Below are positions 5,216 to 5,288 of a DNA stretch of 5,288 bases, piece by piece. Under the pieces are notes generated by a model, which saw only the letters and a list, made by a program, of their open reading frames with translations, made no database searches and had not been told where the DNA came from. The position numbers and the translations under genes were made by a program. The stretch is from CAYWCV01 sp964629885 (GTDB taxonomy: Bacteria > Bacteroidota > Rhodothermia > Balneolales > CAYWCV01): assembly GCA_964629885.1 (NCBI GenBank), contig CAZVRJ010000087.1, positions 1-5,288 of the forward strand, read 5' to 3'. Each line of letters opens with the position of its first letter. The stretch's first letter is position 1.

Positions 5216-5242
5216 TTATTAGCAGATATTTATGATCACGAA
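5216..5242 (-). promoter_or_regulatory. weak candidate promoter for riboswitch-antiporter transcript
   Basis: Reading towards the riboswitch, TGCTAATAAT (5223-5214) resembles an extended -10 element about 40 bp before P1. The only -35-like hexamer nearby, TTCGTG (5242-5237), lies inside the decamer array at 15-bp spacing, which is short. Some promoter must lie in or right of this region, but these boxes are weak. Confidence 0.25.
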
Positions 5243-5288
5243 CGATCACGAACGATCACGAACGATCACGAACGATCACGAACGATCA
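5234..5288. repeat. perfect 10-bp tandem array (GATCACGAAC)n at right edge
   Basis: Five perfect copies of GATCACGAAC plus a half copy run to the window edge, so the array probably continues. On the minus strand the unit reads GATCGTTCGT in one register, matching 8 of 10 positions of GATTGTTCAT from the array near 2880. Perfect identity suggests recent expansion or gene-conversion-like homogenisation. It lies upstream of the riboswitch, next to where its promoter should be. Confidence 0.95.

Overview
Every gene I can support lies on the minus strand. Read in transcription order (right to left), the window holds: a decamer tandem repeat; a c-di-AMP (ydaO/yuaA-type) riboswitch leader; a CPA2-type cation/proton antiporter fused to universal-stress-protein-like domains; a second decamer array; a six-bladed beta-propeller lipoprotein; a third decamer array; a TlpA/thioredoxin-fold lipoprotein; a duplicated palindromic GC-rich repeat; a vapB-vapC type II toxin-antitoxin operon; and a heptamer tandem repeat at the left edge.

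The organism is most likely a member of the FCB superphylum (Bacteroidota or a relative such as Rhodothermota, Ignavibacteriota or Calditrichota) or a similar environmental lineage. This is inference. It rests on two secreted lipoproteins of types abundant there (a propeller with the GQGPGEY motif and a lipid-anchored TlpA), on starts that mostly lack a Shine-Dalgarno (SD) sequence, and on repeat-rich intergenic DNA. The sequence carries no rRNA or marker gene to settle it.

The most informative region is 5001-5180. On the minus strand it folds as a c-di-AMP riboswitch: P1 closure, conserved core blocks, a GAAA-capped arm, and a loop/3'-tail pseudoknot. Directly downstream come a hairpin-prone segment, a strong GGAGG ribosome site and the antiporter. 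c-di-AMP is a potassium and osmotic signal, so riboswitch plus monovalent-cation antiporter makes a coherent ion-homeostasis unit. The strong ribosome site serves a four-codon mini-ORF (MLWN-stop) that is in frame with the antiporter ORF and upstream of its ATG.

The centre (766-2735) encodes two predicted lipid-anchored envelope proteins separated by about 150 bp of decamer repeats; whether they share a transcript is unclear. The left part (56-588) is a compact vapBC operon with a 4-bp ATGA overlap.

Three intergenic regions (about 1461-1560, 2831-2960, 5234-5288) contain arrays of 10-bp repeats. All can be written as variants of one unit, GATNRTYMNT-like, in differing orientation and states of decay. 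Together with the heptamer array and the palindromic repeat, nearly every gene boundary here carries a short repeat. Several repeats reach right up to, or into, start and stop codons.
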